64,000 nt of DNA from Dactylosporangium fulvum (GTDB lineage Bacteria; Actinomycetota; Actinomycetes; Mycobacteriales; Micromonosporaceae), in contig NZ_CP073720.1 of NCBI RefSeq assembly GCF_025137375.1, positions 4,364,501-4,428,500 of the forward strand, in the 5' to 3' direction. The notes beneath the pieces were generated by a model. It was given only the letters and a program-made list of their open reading frames with translations. It did no database searches and had not been told where the DNA came from. This document shows positions 42,732 to 51,806 of this stretch, in pieces. The first letter of the stretch is position 1, and each line of letters starts with the position of its first letter. A program made the position numbers and the translations under genes.

Positions 42732-44120
42732 TCATCGGTGACCGGCGCCGGTGTCCTGTCGCGCGCCCGGTGTGACGGGCAGACCCGCCTCGGCGGCGTT
42801 GGGGAACTCGTCGTCGACGGCGACGACGCGGCGTCCGGCGGCGTCGAGGATCGACGCGGCGACGGCGGCCCGGTAGCCGGCCGCGCAGTGGACCCAGACC
42901 TCGTCGTCGGGCACCTCGCCGAGCCGGTGCGGCAGCTCGTGCAGCGGGATGTGCACGACGTTGTCGAGGTGGCCTGCAGCGTGTTCGAGATTGCGCCGTA
43001 CGTCCAGGACGGTGACCGGCCGGTGGTGGCGAACCTGGGCCAGGTCGGTGAACGTGGCGCGTGGGAAGGAGTCGAGCCGGCCGTCGACGGCCCAGCCGGC
43101 GGGATCGCCGACGGCGTGCGCGGCGGGCCGGTCGATGCCGATGCGGATGAGTTCCCGCTGGGCGTCAGCGACCTGCCGCGGGGTTTCCCCGAGCAGGGTC
43201 AGCGGGGTTCCCCAGGGAATGAGCCAGCCGAGGTAGGTGGCGAAGCTGCCGTCGAGGCCGAAGTTGAGCGTGCCGGCGACGTGCCCGGCGGCGAACGCGA
43301 CCCGGTTGCGCAGGTCGACGACCCATTCGCCGGCGGCGACCCGCCGGCGCACCTGCTCGGCGTCGGCTCGCTGCGGCGGGGTCAGGTCGGGCTCGTCCGG
43401 TCCGGCAGTGTTGGCCGGGGCCATGTGGGCGTAGTAGGCGGGCCATGCGTCGAGGCCGGCGAGCAGGTCCTCGACGAACTGCCGCTCCGGTGTGGTCAGC
43501 GCCGGGTTGGTGCGCTTCTCCTGACCGATCGTGGAGGTGACGGCCTCGGACTGGGTAGCGGCGCAGAAGCTGCCGAACCCGTGGGTGGGGTAGAGCGCGG
43601 TGCCGTCGGGCAGGTCGGCGGCGAGACCGTTGGCCGAGGCGTACTGCCGGTGCACCAGCGTCTCGGTGTGTTCCGTGCCGAGCAGGTCGGGCCGGCCGAC
43701 CGACCCGAACAGCAGCGACCCGCCGGAGAACACCGCGACCGGGCGGCTGTGCTCCTCCAGGACGTACGACAGGTGCGTGAACGTGTGCCCGGGGGTGTGC
43801 CGGACCCGCAGCCGCATGACCGCGCCGACGGCGACGACGTCACCGTCCCGGACCGGGACCCGCTCGAACGAGACAGGGTCGTCGGCGTTGACGTGGTACG
43901 CGGCGCCGGTGCGGCGGGCCAGGGCGAACCCGCCGGTGACGTAGTCGTTGTGGATGTGGGTCTCGAAGACGTGGGTGATGGTCACACCCTCGGCGTCGGC
44001 GAGGGCGAGCACGCGGTCGATGTCGCGCTGCGGGTCGACCACGAACGCGACCCGCCCGTCATGCACGAGGTAGCTGCGGTCGCCCAGGGGCGGGGTGTCG
44101 ATCGGCAGGATCTTCGGCAC
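42732..44120 (-). CDS. Persulfide dioxygenase-rhodanese fusion (MBL fold)
   Basis: The 462-residue protein has an ETHE1-like MBL domain (residues about 1-245: FETHIHNDYVTGGFALARR, RHTPGHTFTHLSYVLEEHSR, FSGGSLLFGSVGRPDL) and two C-terminal rhodanese modules (about 265-360 and 365-460). Only the second has the active-site cysteine (VHCAAGYRAAVA). Such fusions oxidise glutathione- or low-molecular-thiol persulfides to sulfite and transfer sulfane sulfur; in actinomycetes the thiol is likely mycothiol. The GTG start at 44120 has AAAGGA upstream. It belongs to the redox/stress neighbourhood. Confidence 0.9.
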   Translation of the reverse strand: MPKILPIDTPPLGDRSYLVHDGRVAFVVDPQRDIDRVLALADAEGVTITHVFETHIHNDYVTGGFALARRTGAAYHVNADDPVSFERVPVRDGDVVAVGAVMRLRVRHTPGHTFTHLSYVLEEHSRPVAVFSGGSLLFGSVGRPDLLGTEHTETLVHRQYASANGLAADLPDGTALYPTHGFGSFCAATQSEAVTSTIGQEKRTNPALTTPERQFVEDLLAGLDAWPAYYAHMAPANTAGPDEPDLTPPQRADAEQVRRRVAAGEWVVDLRNRVAFAAGHVAGTLNFGLDGSFATYLGWLIPWGTPLTLLGETPRQVADAQRELIRIGIDRPAAHAVGDPAGWAVDGRLDSFPRATFTDLAQVRHHRPVTVLDVRRNLEHAAGHLDNVVHIPLHELPHRLGEVPDDEVWVHCAAGYRAAVAASILDAAGRRVVAVDDEFPNAAEAGLPVTPGARQDTGAGHR

Positions 44121-44334
44121 GGGACCGGTCCTTTCACGTGCTGGCTGGTGCATGGTCTCGGCCCCGGGGCGGCTGCCGGCCGCCTCGCAGTTCCTGATCG
44201 CCTGTGTGGACAGACCGTGCCCGCGCGCCGGGTCGACTGGCCTCAGCCGATCACCGCCTTGAAGGTTGAGCCCTTCTGTCCTGCCAGTATCGCAAAGAAG
44301 TTTCCACCGGAGGTTCAACGATACTGTCGACGGC

Positions 44335-44940
44335 ATGATGGCGGCCGACGAGAACCTTACGATCGAGCTCAACATGGCCGAACTGCGCGAGATCGCGGGC
44401 TATGCCGTGGCCTGCGCGGAGCCCGCATTGGCAATCTTCGAACGTGAACGCCCTGACGATCGGCGCCCACGGGCCGCGATCGACGCTGCGCAGGCGTTCG
44501 CGGACGGGGCCAAGCGGACCAAGGTGATCCGTGACAACGCGTGGGCGGCACACCGGGCGGCGCAAGAGACCCGCGACGCGGGACAGGCCGCGGCGAGCGA
44601 CGCGGCGCGCGCTGCCCTCGGCGCGGCCAGTGCGGCGTTCCTCCACCCGTTGGCGAAAGCGACTCAGGTCGTACACATCCTCGGATCGGCCGCCCACGCG
44701 GCTCGAGCATTCGAGCTCGATGCCGGCGACGACCGTGACGTCGGCGCCGACTACATCGAGAAGGCACGAGGTCTAGCCGGCCCCACCGTGGTGAGCGTCC
44801 TGACGCGTTATCCGAACGCCCCGAGTGGTCGCGGCCGGGTGGGAGAGCTGATGCGGAGACTGGACGCGTCGTTGCGACAGCCGGCGACCGACCGCCGGCG
44901 GGCAGAACAACGTCGACCCGGTGGTTCGCGCCCCTGTTGA
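44335..44940 (+). CDS. Putative immunity protein (Imm5-like)
   Basis: The 201-residue helical protein reads LNMAELREIAGYAVACAEPA, AIFERERPDDRRPRAAIDAA, then AAFLHPLAKATQVVHILGSA. The ERERPxDxRPRxAIxAA and HPLAKATQxxHIL patterns are those of the 'putative immunity protein' family (Imm5-like), predicted to neutralise polymorphic toxins. No toxin gene, secretion signal or WXG100 gene is nearby, so it may be an orphan or have another role. GGAGG lies about 22 nt upstream of ATG 44335. Confidence 0.75.
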   Translation: MMAADENLTIELNMAELREIAGYAVACAEPALAIFERERPDDRRPRAAIDAAQAFADGAKRTKVIRDNAWAAHRAAQETRDAGQAAASDAARAALGAASAAFLHPLAKATQVVHILGSAAHAARAFELDAGDDRDVGADYIEKARGLAGPTVVSVLTRYPNAPSGRGRVGELMRRLDASLRQPATDRRRAEQRRPGGSRPC

Positions 44941-44961
44941 CTTACATCTCGCGTGGCGATG

Positions 44962-45246
44962 TCAGGCCGACTGGTAGGTCAGGCAGTCCGCCGAACTTCC
45001 CTGGAAACCAACCGTGATGCCCGGCGCCCGGCACTCGAGGTCGACGTTGTGCACGCACCCGGACATCTTGCAGGCGCCGACGTGTCCGACAGCTGATCGA
45101 TCGCCGCCTTTGACCGACGCGCCGAGGTAGGTGTCGCAGTGCGCGTGCCGTGCATCGCCGATGGTGATTGCCAGCGCGTGGCAGGTCTGGCCCAGGTTGT
45201 AGGCGCAGTCTTCGGCCGTACACGTGTTGACGGGGGGCATCTCCAT
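44962..45246 (-). CDS. DUF1540 protein (two Cys-rich repeats)
   Basis: The 94-residue protein holds two copies of a cysteine unit: CTAEDCAYNLGQTCHALAIT with a following HCDTY, and CKMSGCVHNVDLECRAPGIT with DCLTYQ. Each DUF1540 unit has four to five Cys likely to bind metal. The role is unknown. It often lies near stress or spore-related genes. A GGAGG-like site precedes the start. The 284 bp to its right (45247-45530) shows no gene. Confidence 0.85.
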   Translation of the reverse strand: MEMPPVNTCTAEDCAYNLGQTCHALAITIGDARHAHCDTYLGASVKGGDRSAVGHVGACKMSGCVHNVDLECRAPGITVGFQGSSADCLTYQSA

Positions 45247-45530
45247 GCCGGTGCCTCCGATTCACAATGGGTTGCTGTGGTTCACGCTAGGTCGCCCCAC
45301 TTGGTTTGAAGTTCGTTCAGGCCTCTTCTCGACCGGGTTCACCCAGGAAGGATGAGCCGGAGCCGCGGTCCCGGCACGGTGTGGTCGAGGATCGCCCGCA
45401 CCGGATGAGCGCCACCCGGTTCGCCGAGCTGTTCACTTTGCCGGAAAGGGGCAGGCCTGGTTCGGGTATGCGCCGACAATCGGGTACACCAACCGCCGAG
45501 CGGTGGCCGACGTCGTCGAGTCGTGAGGCC

Positions 45531-46556
45531 TCATGACGGGTCGGCGACGACCTCGATCATCTCGACGGCGGGCCGGCGGCGCGTTCTCGGTGGTTCCCCT
45601 GGCGCGGGTACGCCGATCCGGACGCCGATCGCCGGATGGCCGACGTCACCGAGCATGTGCCGCACCAGCCTGCGGGCGGGCACATGCTCCACGAGATCGC
45701 TCATCGTGGACGTGGCGAGCCCGTCGGCCGTTGCGGTGAGCAGGACCGCCGACAGCGCCTCGCCGGCCGTGAGCCATTCGTACGGCCCGTCGGCGTCGGT
45801 GACCACGACGGCGTAGCGGGCGTGGCGGTCGTCGAGGTCGATGCCGCTGTAGATGCTCGGGCCGTAACCCGTGCCGGTGAAGTCACGTAACGGCACCGGC
45901 CGAGCCCCCGCCGGGGCGATGGTGTCGAGGGGGAGACCGTCGCCGCTGCTGTCGTCCAGGCGGGCCCAATCGGACAGTTCGGCGCGGTAGTCCGGGTCGG
46001 CGAGCTGTGCCGCAGCCGCGTGTCCGGCGGCGACGGCGAGGCTGGTGAGGTCCTGGGGCCGGGTGATGTGCAGCCGTGCTCCGGCCTCCTCCGCGGCCTG
46101 CCGGAGCCGGTCCAGCAGCTCCTCCGGCACCGGGACACCCGCGAACGGTCGCCGGTCGGTGCATCGGGACGCGATCGCCTGGCACATCCGTTGCGCGTGG
46201 CCGGTCGGCTGTGTGATCCCGCGATGCCGGAGTACGGCCAGCAGATCCGGGTCGTCGTCCCATGGGAGTCGTGCCACCTCGACGCTCACCCCGTCGGCCT
46301 CGAGCGCGATGCGGGCGTGGTGCAAGGCGGCTCCGCAGCTGATGGTGAGCAACCGTCCGTCCGGGTCGATGGTGGCGAGTTGCCGGCGCCGATCGGCACG
46401 TAACGACGCCGTGTCGTGGTCGATGTGCCAGTGCCACGGCTGGGTGTTGAGGATCGAGGGTGCGTGCAGGGCGGCGAGGGCCGCGCGGGCGAGGCTCCGG
46501 CTGGTCGGCCCGACACGGAACGGCGGCTCCGAGATGATGCGTCCGGTGGATGCCAT
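45531..46556 (-). CDS. Nitroreductase-family FMN protein (Acg-like)
   Basis: The 341-residue protein resembles Acg/Rv2032-type proteins. It has two tandem nitroreductase-like halves, with HAPSILNTQPWHWHI near the N-terminus, SRCTDRRPFAG in the middle, and DGLATSTMSDLVEHVPARRL and GHPAIGVRIGVP near the end. In mycobacteria such proteins are induced by hypoxia and NO under DosR and are thought to store or sequester flavin. It is divergent from the P-type ATPase gene, with a DosR-like half site between them. Confidence 0.85.
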   Translation of the reverse strand: MASTGRIISEPPFRVGPTSRSLARAALAALHAPSILNTQPWHWHIDHDTASLRADRRRQLATIDPDGRLLTISCGAALHHARIALEADGVSVEVARLPWDDDPDLLAVLRHRGITQPTGHAQRMCQAIASRCTDRRPFAGVPVPEELLDRLRQAAEEAGARLHITRPQDLTSLAVAAGHAAAAQLADPDYRAELSDWARLDDSSGDGLPLDTIAPAGARPVPLRDFTGTGYGPSIYSGIDLDDRHARYAVVVTDADGPYEWLTAGEALSAVLLTATADGLATSTMSDLVEHVPARRLVRHMLGDVGHPAIGVRIGVPAPGEPPRTRRRPAVEMIEVVADPS

Positions 46557-46697
46557 GGTCGGCCCCCTCAGTGCATGGCGCGGTCAGGGTCCCCTGCCCA
46601 CTGCGCGGTGAGGTACTCCGTCAGGTCCCGGATCAGGACCCGCGGTGGAACCGTGTGGCGGCGACGGTGCCGCCGCCCGTCCCGGGATGCCCGGGCA

Positions 46698-46712
46698 GGG
46701 ACTTTCGGCACT
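46698..46712. promoter_or_regulatory. DosR/DevR-like half site
   Basis: GGGACTTTCGGCACT matches the left half and spacer of the DosR box (GGGACTTTnGtCCC) but is degenerate on the right. It lies 51 bp before the ATPase GTG and 142 bp before the Acg-like start. An imperfect GGTCC...GGACC palindrome is at 46624-46640. Both genes are of types that DosR controls elsewhere. Confidence 0.35.
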
Positions 46713-46762
46713 GGGCGCTGTCGCGCGGACAGGAGATCGTGGACTGGAGGGAGGCGAGACCC

Positions 46763-49105
46763 GTGCCGGACAGCATCACAGCCGATCCGCGTGGTCGGCC
46801 CGAGCGGCTCCCGCGGCTGTGGGCCGCCCGGGAGGTCATCCTGTTCGCTGTCGTGATCCTGCTGCTCCTCGCCGGGACAGCGGCCGCTCTCGCGGGCGCG
46901 ACGGAGTGGGCGTCGGCGATGTGGGCCGGGGCGACGTTGCTCGGGCTGGCGTACTCGACGATCACCATCGCGGTGGCACTTCGCCGCCACCAGCCGTCGG
47001 TGGACGTCATCGCGTGGCTGGCGCTGGCCGGTGCGCTGCTGGTCGGTGAGCCGCTCGCGGGAGCGGTGATCGCGGTGATGCTGTTCACGGGCGGCGTCCT
47101 GGAGGCGCGTGCGTCGGCTCGGGCCCGCCGGGAGCTCACCCGCTTGGCCGCCGGCGCACCACGGACCGCGCGCCGCGAAGGGCCGGACGGCGTGGACGAG
47201 ATCCCCGCGGACCGGGTAGTGGTCGGTGACCGGCTGCTGGTCGGTGCCGGTGAGCTCGTGCCGGTCGACGGGAGACTGCTCGACGGCGGCGTGTTCGACG
47301 AGTCGGCACTGTCGGGTGAGCCGTTGCCGGTCGAGCGTCGCGCCGGCGACGACATCCGCAGCGGTGTCGTCAACGCCGGCTCGGCGACGCGGATGCTGGC
47401 CACCGAGACCGCCGCCGCGTCGACCTACGCGGGCGTCGTACGCCTCGTCGAGCAGGCGCAGGCGAGCAGCGCGCCGTTCGTCCGCATCGCCGACCGGTTC
47501 GCCCTCGCTTTTGTCCCGCTCACCCTGCTGGCGGCCGGGCTGGCCTGGGCGATCTCGGGCCAGGCCGTACGCGCGGTGGCCGTGCTCGTCGTGGCGACCC
47601 CATGCCCGCTGCTGCTGGCAGCCCCGATCGCGATCATGTCGGGGCTTTCCCGGGCGGCCCGGCACGGCGTGATCCTCAAGGGCGGCGCCGCCCTCGAGCG
47701 GCTGGCCGCCGGGCGGGTCCTGCTGTTCGACAAGACCGGCACCCTGACCCGCGGGCGGCCCGTGCTGACCGGGGTGATCACGGCCGGCGACGTGCCGGCC
47801 GACGAGGTGCTGCGGCTGTCCGCCTCGCTCGACCAGTCGTCGGCGCACGTGCTCGCGGCGCCCCTCGTCACCGCCGCCCGCGACCGCCGGTTGGCGCTCT
47901 CGCCGGCGTCGGGCGTGCGGGAGCGGCACGGCTTCGGCATCGAAGGCACAGTGGACGGCCGCCCGGTACGCCTCGGCAAAGCCGCCTGGATCGTCGACGG
48001 ATCGGCCCCGGACTGGGTGCGCCGGGCGCGCCGCCGCGCCGCGCTGGACGGCTCGCTGACGGTGTTCGCGGCGGTGGACCGCCGGCCCGCCGGCGTATTG
48101 TTGCTCGCTGATCCGCTCCGGCCCGACGCGCCGCGGATGATGCGGACCCTGCGGGACGCGGGCATCAAACGCACGGTTCTGGTGACCGGTGATCGGGCCG
48201 ACATCGCCGAGACCGTGGGACGCATCGTGGGGGTCGACGCGGTGTACGCCGACCGCGACCCCGCCGACAAGCTCGCCATCGTCCAGGCCGAACAGGCGAC
48301 CGCACCGACGATCATGGTCGGCGACGGGGTCAACGACGCCCCCGCGCTCGCGGCCGCCGGTGTCGGCGTGGCCCTGGCCGCGCGTGGTGTCACCGCTTCG
48401 GCCGAGGCCGCCGACGTCGTGCTCACGGCCGATCGTGTCGACGGCCTCGCCGACGCGATCCTCATCGCCCGGCGCAGCCACCGCATCGCCCGCCGCGCGG
48501 CACTGCTGGGCATGGCCTTGTCGCTGGCGGCGATGGTCCCGGCCGCGGCGGGGCTGCTGACGCCGGTGGCCGGGGCGGTCCTGCAGGAGGTGATCGATGT
48601 CGCCGCCATCGGCCTCGCCCTGACAGTCCTGTTGCCGGGGCGCACGCACACCGTCACGCTGCCGGCCGCCGACCTCGCCGCGGCCCAGCAGTTGTACGCG
48701 CAGCACGCCGCCATCCGGCCACTCGTCGAACAGATCCGCGCCGTCGCCGACGACCTCTCGGTCACCGCACCCGATCTCAGTTCCCTGCGGAGGCTGCTGG
48801 ACCGGCTCGAAGGCGACCTGCTCCCGCACGAGCGGGCCGAGGAGGCCCAACTGCTGCCGATCGTCGCCCGCGCCCTCGGCGGTCCCGACCCGACCGGGGC
48901 GCTCAGCCGGACCCACGCCGAGATCGAGCACCAGGTCCGCCGGCTGCGACGCGCGGCGCAGGACGTCGGCGACAGGCCGGAGCCCGAGGAGGTCACCGAC
49001 CTGCGCGCCGGACTCTACGGCTTGTACGCCATCATGCGCCTGCACAACGCCCAGGAGGAGGAGAACGCGTTCAGCCTCATGCCTCCGGCGACCGTCGAGA
49101 CCTGA
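46763..49105 (+). CDS. P1B-type metal ATPase fused to a hemerythrin-like domain
   Basis: The 780-residue protein has P-type ATPase features: actuator DESALSGEPLPVERR, intramembrane ATPCPLLLAAP with C281-P-L, phosphorylated D323 in DKTGTLTRG and hinge GDGVNDAP with D521. It lacks an N-terminal heavy-metal-binding domain. Residues about 640-780 form a hemerythrin-type four-helix domain with ligand-like H648 (QHAAIRPLVEQ), LLPHERAEEAQLLP, RTHAEIEHQV and MRLHNAQEEE. The ATPase would export a metal cation; the hemerythrin part would bind O2, NO or iron. The single CP motif with no HMBD leaves the cation unclear. The GTG start at 46763 follows GGAGGGAGG. Confidence 0.9.
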   Translation: MPDSITADPRGRPERLPRLWAAREVILFAVVILLLLAGTAAALAGATEWASAMWAGATLLGLAYSTITIAVALRRHQPSVDVIAWLALAGALLVGEPLAGAVIAVMLFTGGVLEARASARARRELTRLAAGAPRTARREGPDGVDEIPADRVVVGDRLLVGAGELVPVDGRLLDGGVFDESALSGEPLPVERRAGDDIRSGVVNAGSATRMLATETAAASTYAGVVRLVEQAQASSAPFVRIADRFALAFVPLTLLAAGLAWAISGQAVRAVAVLVVATPCPLLLAAPIAIMSGLSRAARHGVILKGGAALERLAAGRVLLFDKTGTLTRGRPVLTGVITAGDVPADEVLRLSASLDQSSAHVLAAPLVTAARDRRLALSPASGVRERHGFGIEGTVDGRPVRLGKAAWIVDGSAPDWVRRARRRAALDGSLTVFAAVDRRPAGVLLLADPLRPDAPRMMRTLRDAGIKRTVLVTGDRADIAETVGRIVGVDAVYADRDPADKLAIVQAEQATAPTIMVGDGVNDAPALAAAGVGVALAARGVTASAEAADVVLTADRVDGLADAILIARRSHRIARRAALLGMALSLAAMVPAAAGLLTPVAGAVLQEVIDVAAIGLALTVLLPGRTHTVTLPAADLAAAQQLYAQHAAIRPLVEQIRAVADDLSVTAPDLSSLRRLLDRLEGDLLPHERAEEAQLLPIVARALGGPDPTGALSRTHAEIEHQVRRLRRAAQDVGDRPEPEEVTDLRAGLYGLYAIMRLHNAQEEENAFSLMPPATVET

Positions 49106-49220
49106 CTCGCAGCCGGATCGGTCGTGCCGCACGTTCGTAGTTGGGCACGGTCGCGGCAATGCACTTCGTCATCGCCTGGCTGACCTGTGTCTTGGCGGCC
49201 CCCGAAGATCGGACGCTCCC

Positions 49221-50318
49221 TCAGCGGTTGCCTTTCTGGTTACGGGATTCGGTGGTGGTGCGGGCAGGCGCGTTGCGGTAGGCGGCGACGATCGGGTCGG
49301 TTTCGTCGTCGAATTGGCCGATGACCTGTTCGAGGAGGTCTTCGAGGGCGACCAGGCCGATCGGGGTGTCGTGTTCGGTGATGATGGCGACCTGGGCGCG
49401 GTGTTCACGCATCGCGCGGATGGCCGACAGGGCGCTGTGCTGCGCGGGCAGGGTGTACGGGGCGGTCATCAGGTAGCCGGCTGTGGCATCGACGTGGTTG
49501 GTGGTGGCCTTGAGCGCGTCGCGGGCGTGCACGATGCCGACGATGCGGCCGTCGTCGGTGACGGGAAGCCGGGAGCGGCCGTACCGCAGGCACAGCTGTT
49601 CGACGTCGCGGGCGGTGGCGTCGGCGTGGACGGTGACGACCTGCTCGACGGGGATCATGACCGTCGCGACGGTGGTGCGCTGCAGGCCGAGCATCGCGGT
49701 GAGCAGCTGTTCGTCGGGGGCGGGCAGGGTGCCGTGCTCTCGCGAGGTCTGCAGCAGGATCCGCAGTTCCTCGGGGCCGTGGGCCTGCGCCAGCTCGTCC
49801 TGCGGAACGATCTTGAACAGTCGCAGGGTGGCATTGGCCATGGCGTTGAGCGCGGCGAGGGCGGGCCGGGCGAGGCGGGCGAACGCCCGGAACGGCAGGG
49901 CGAGCAGCACCGCCGAACGCTCGGGGTGCGTGATGGCCCACGACTTGGGGGCCATCTCACCGATCACCATGTGCAGGAACACCACCACCGCCAAGGCGAG
50001 GACAAAGGCGGCGACGTAGCTGGCCTGGGACGGCAGGCCGGTGGCGTGCAACAGGGGTTCGAGCAGGTCGGCCAGGGCGGGTTTGGCCAGGGCGCCCAGC
50101 CCGAGTGAACACAGGGTGATGCCGAGCTGGGAGCCGGCGAGCATGAGTGACAGTTCCCGGTTGCCGGCGAGGGCCGCCCGTGCGGCGGGCGAGCCGCCGA
50201 CGGCGAGGGCCTCGAGCCGGTGGCGTTTGGCGGCGACCAGCGCGAACTCCGCGGCGACGAAAAACGCGTTGAGGGCCAGCAGCGCCAGTGAGGCGACCAG
50301 GGCCGTGGTGGTGCTCAC
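49221..50318 (-). CDS. CNNM/HlyC-CorC family membrane protein with CBS pair (short)
   Basis: The 365-residue protein has an N-terminal DUF21 membrane domain (ALNAFFVAAEFALVAAKRHR, SLMLAGSQLGITLCSLGLGA, HMVIGEMAPKSWAITHPERS) and a CBS pair (MIPVEQVVTVHADATARDVE, VGIVHARDALKA, IGLVALEDLLEQVIGQF). It lacks a full C-terminal CorC_HlyC domain. Such proteins handle Mg2+/Co2+ or form divalent-cation transporters. The GTG start overlaps the stop of the upstream paralogue (GTGA at 50315-50318). Confidence 0.9.
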   Translation of the reverse strand: MSTTTALVASLALLALNAFFVAAEFALVAAKRHRLEALAVGGSPAARAALAGNRELSLMLAGSQLGITLCSLGLGALAKPALADLLEPLLHATGLPSQASYVAAFVLALAVVVFLHMVIGEMAPKSWAITHPERSAVLLALPFRAFARLARPALAALNAMANATLRLFKIVPQDELAQAHGPEELRILLQTSREHGTLPAPDEQLLTAMLGLQRTTVATVMIPVEQVVTVHADATARDVEQLCLRYGRSRLPVTDDGRIVGIVHARDALKATTNHVDATAGYLMTAPYTLPAQHSALSAIRAMREHRAQVAIITEHDTPIGLVALEDLLEQVIGQFDDETDPIVAAYRNAPARTTTESRNQKGNR

Positions 50319-51646
50319 GGCTGCTGCCGCACGGCGAGGTGGACGGTGGCGGCGACGTGCCGCTGGACGGACACGGCGGTCAGCCGGATCGGCTGCGCGG
50401 CCACGTCGGGTCCGGGTTCGGCCGACAGGTCGACGTGGTCGCCTTCGACCAGGACCCGGCCCAGGCGGTACAGCATGAGGCCGGAAACCGTGTCGTAGAG
50501 CGGATTCGTGGGCAGTTGTACGCCGGTGGCGTCGGCGATCTGGTCCAGCCGCCACCGGCCGGGAACGAGCCAGGTCCCGTCGGGTTGGCGTTCGGCGCCG
50601 GGTTCGGGTGGGTCGTCTTCGTCACGGATCTGGCCGACGAGCTCCTCGGCGATGTCTTCGAGGCTGATGACGCCGGCGAACCCGCCATACTCGTCGGCGA
50701 CGATGGCCAGTTGCCGTCGCTCGGTCCGTAGCCGCTCGAGGACCTGGGGAACCCTCGCCGAGGCGGGCACTACGACCGGGGGCGCGGCCAGTTTCCGCAC
50801 CGGGGTGTGATCGCGCTGGTCGGGTTCGAGGGTCAGCACGTCGGTGACCGAGACGATGCCGGTGACGTCGTCGACGCCGGTGCCGATGACCGGGAAGCGG
50901 GAATGGCCGGTGGACAGGAGTTGCACGAGCCGGCTGGCGGGTTCGTCGGCGTGGACGGTGACCACGTCGACGCGGGGGACCATCACCGTGCCCGCGCTGA
51001 GGTTGCGGAAGTCCAGGCCTGAGTCGAGCAGCCGTGCGGTGTCGACGTCGAGGTCACCGCGGTCACGGGCGTCGGCGACGATGCGTTCGAGGTCTTCTCG
51101 AGTGGCACCCTGGGGCAGTTCCTCGATCGGTTCGATGCCGGCGCGGCGTAGCAGCCGCGTCGCCGCGGCGTCGAAGACTCTGATCAGCGGCCCGGCGACG
51201 GCCAGGTACATCAGTGTCGAGCCCGACAGCCACCTGGCCAACGTCTCCGGCTTGGTGATGGCGAGGTTCTTCGGCGCGAGCTCACCGAGGACCATCTGCA
51301 CCACGGTGGCGACCAGCAGCGCCGCCACCACGGACACCGACAGGCTCGCCGCACGCGGGACGCCGGCCGATCCGAGCAGCGCGGCCAGCCCTTCACCCAG
51401 GTACGGCTCGGCGACATAACCGGCGAGCAGGGCCGTGACGGTGATGCCCAGCTGCGCGCCGGACAGCATGAACGACAGCCGCTCGGTCACCTTCAGCGCC
51501 CGCACCGCCGCGGGGTCGCCGCCGTCCGCCGCCTGCCGCAGCGCGCCGCGGTCCACCGCCACGTATGCGAACTCCTGCGCGACGAAATACGCCGTCGCCG
51601 CGGTCAACGCGATGATCAGAACCAGCCCGACCAGGATGAGCGTCAC
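50315..51646 (-). CDS. CNNM/HlyC-CorC family membrane protein (full length)
   Basis: The 443-residue protein has DUF21 (AYFVAQEFAYVAVDRGALRQ, LSFMLSGAQLGITVTALLAG, VLGELAPKNLAITKPETLAR), a CBS pair (MVPRVDVVTVHADEPASRLV, GIVSVTDVLTL, GGFAGVISLEDIAEELVGQI) and a C-terminal CorC_HlyC domain (GTWLVPGRWRLDQIADATGV). It is co-transcribed with its shorter paralogue. Actinobacteria often carry this tandem pair, and a heteromeric transporter is plausible. Confidence 0.9.
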   Translation of the reverse strand: MTLILVGLVLIIALTAATAYFVAQEFAYVAVDRGALRQAADGGDPAAVRALKVTERLSFMLSGAQLGITVTALLAGYVAEPYLGEGLAALLGSAGVPRAASLSVSVVAALLVATVVQMVLGELAPKNLAITKPETLARWLSGSTLMYLAVAGPLIRVFDAAATRLLRRAGIEPIEELPQGATREDLERIVADARDRGDLDVDTARLLDSGLDFRNLSAGTVMVPRVDVVTVHADEPASRLVQLLSTGHSRFPVIGTGVDDVTGIVSVTDVLTLEPDQRDHTPVRKLAAPPVVVPASARVPQVLERLRTERRQLAIVADEYGGFAGVISLEDIAEELVGQIRDEDDPPEPGAERQPDGTWLVPGRWRLDQIADATGVQLPTNPLYDTVSGLMLYRLGRVLVEGDHVDLSAEPGPDVAAQPIRLTAVSVQRHVAATVHLAVRQQP

Positions 51647-51806
51647 CGGTGTTCACTGGCTCCGGTTCGTCCGCCGCGTCCGTGCGACCAGGGCCAGCGT
51701 TGTGTATGTCGGTCGGGATCACCCATGAACTGGACACTAGCACGCGTAGCTGTACGGTTCCTGGCGCTATGAACCTGGTGCGGTCGTCCTGCGGGTCCCG
51801 GTGATT

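Noticed and set aside
45306..45536. 76-codon plus-strand ORF between DUF1540 and the Acg-like gene
   Set aside because: It has no motif, a poor start context and a composition like the antisense noise around it.
46568..49159. 863-residue minus-strand open frame opposite the P-type ATPase gene
   Set aside because: It is a GC-bias shadow: Arg/Gly/Asp-rich with no motifs, while the plus strand holds all ATPase and hemerythrin motifs.
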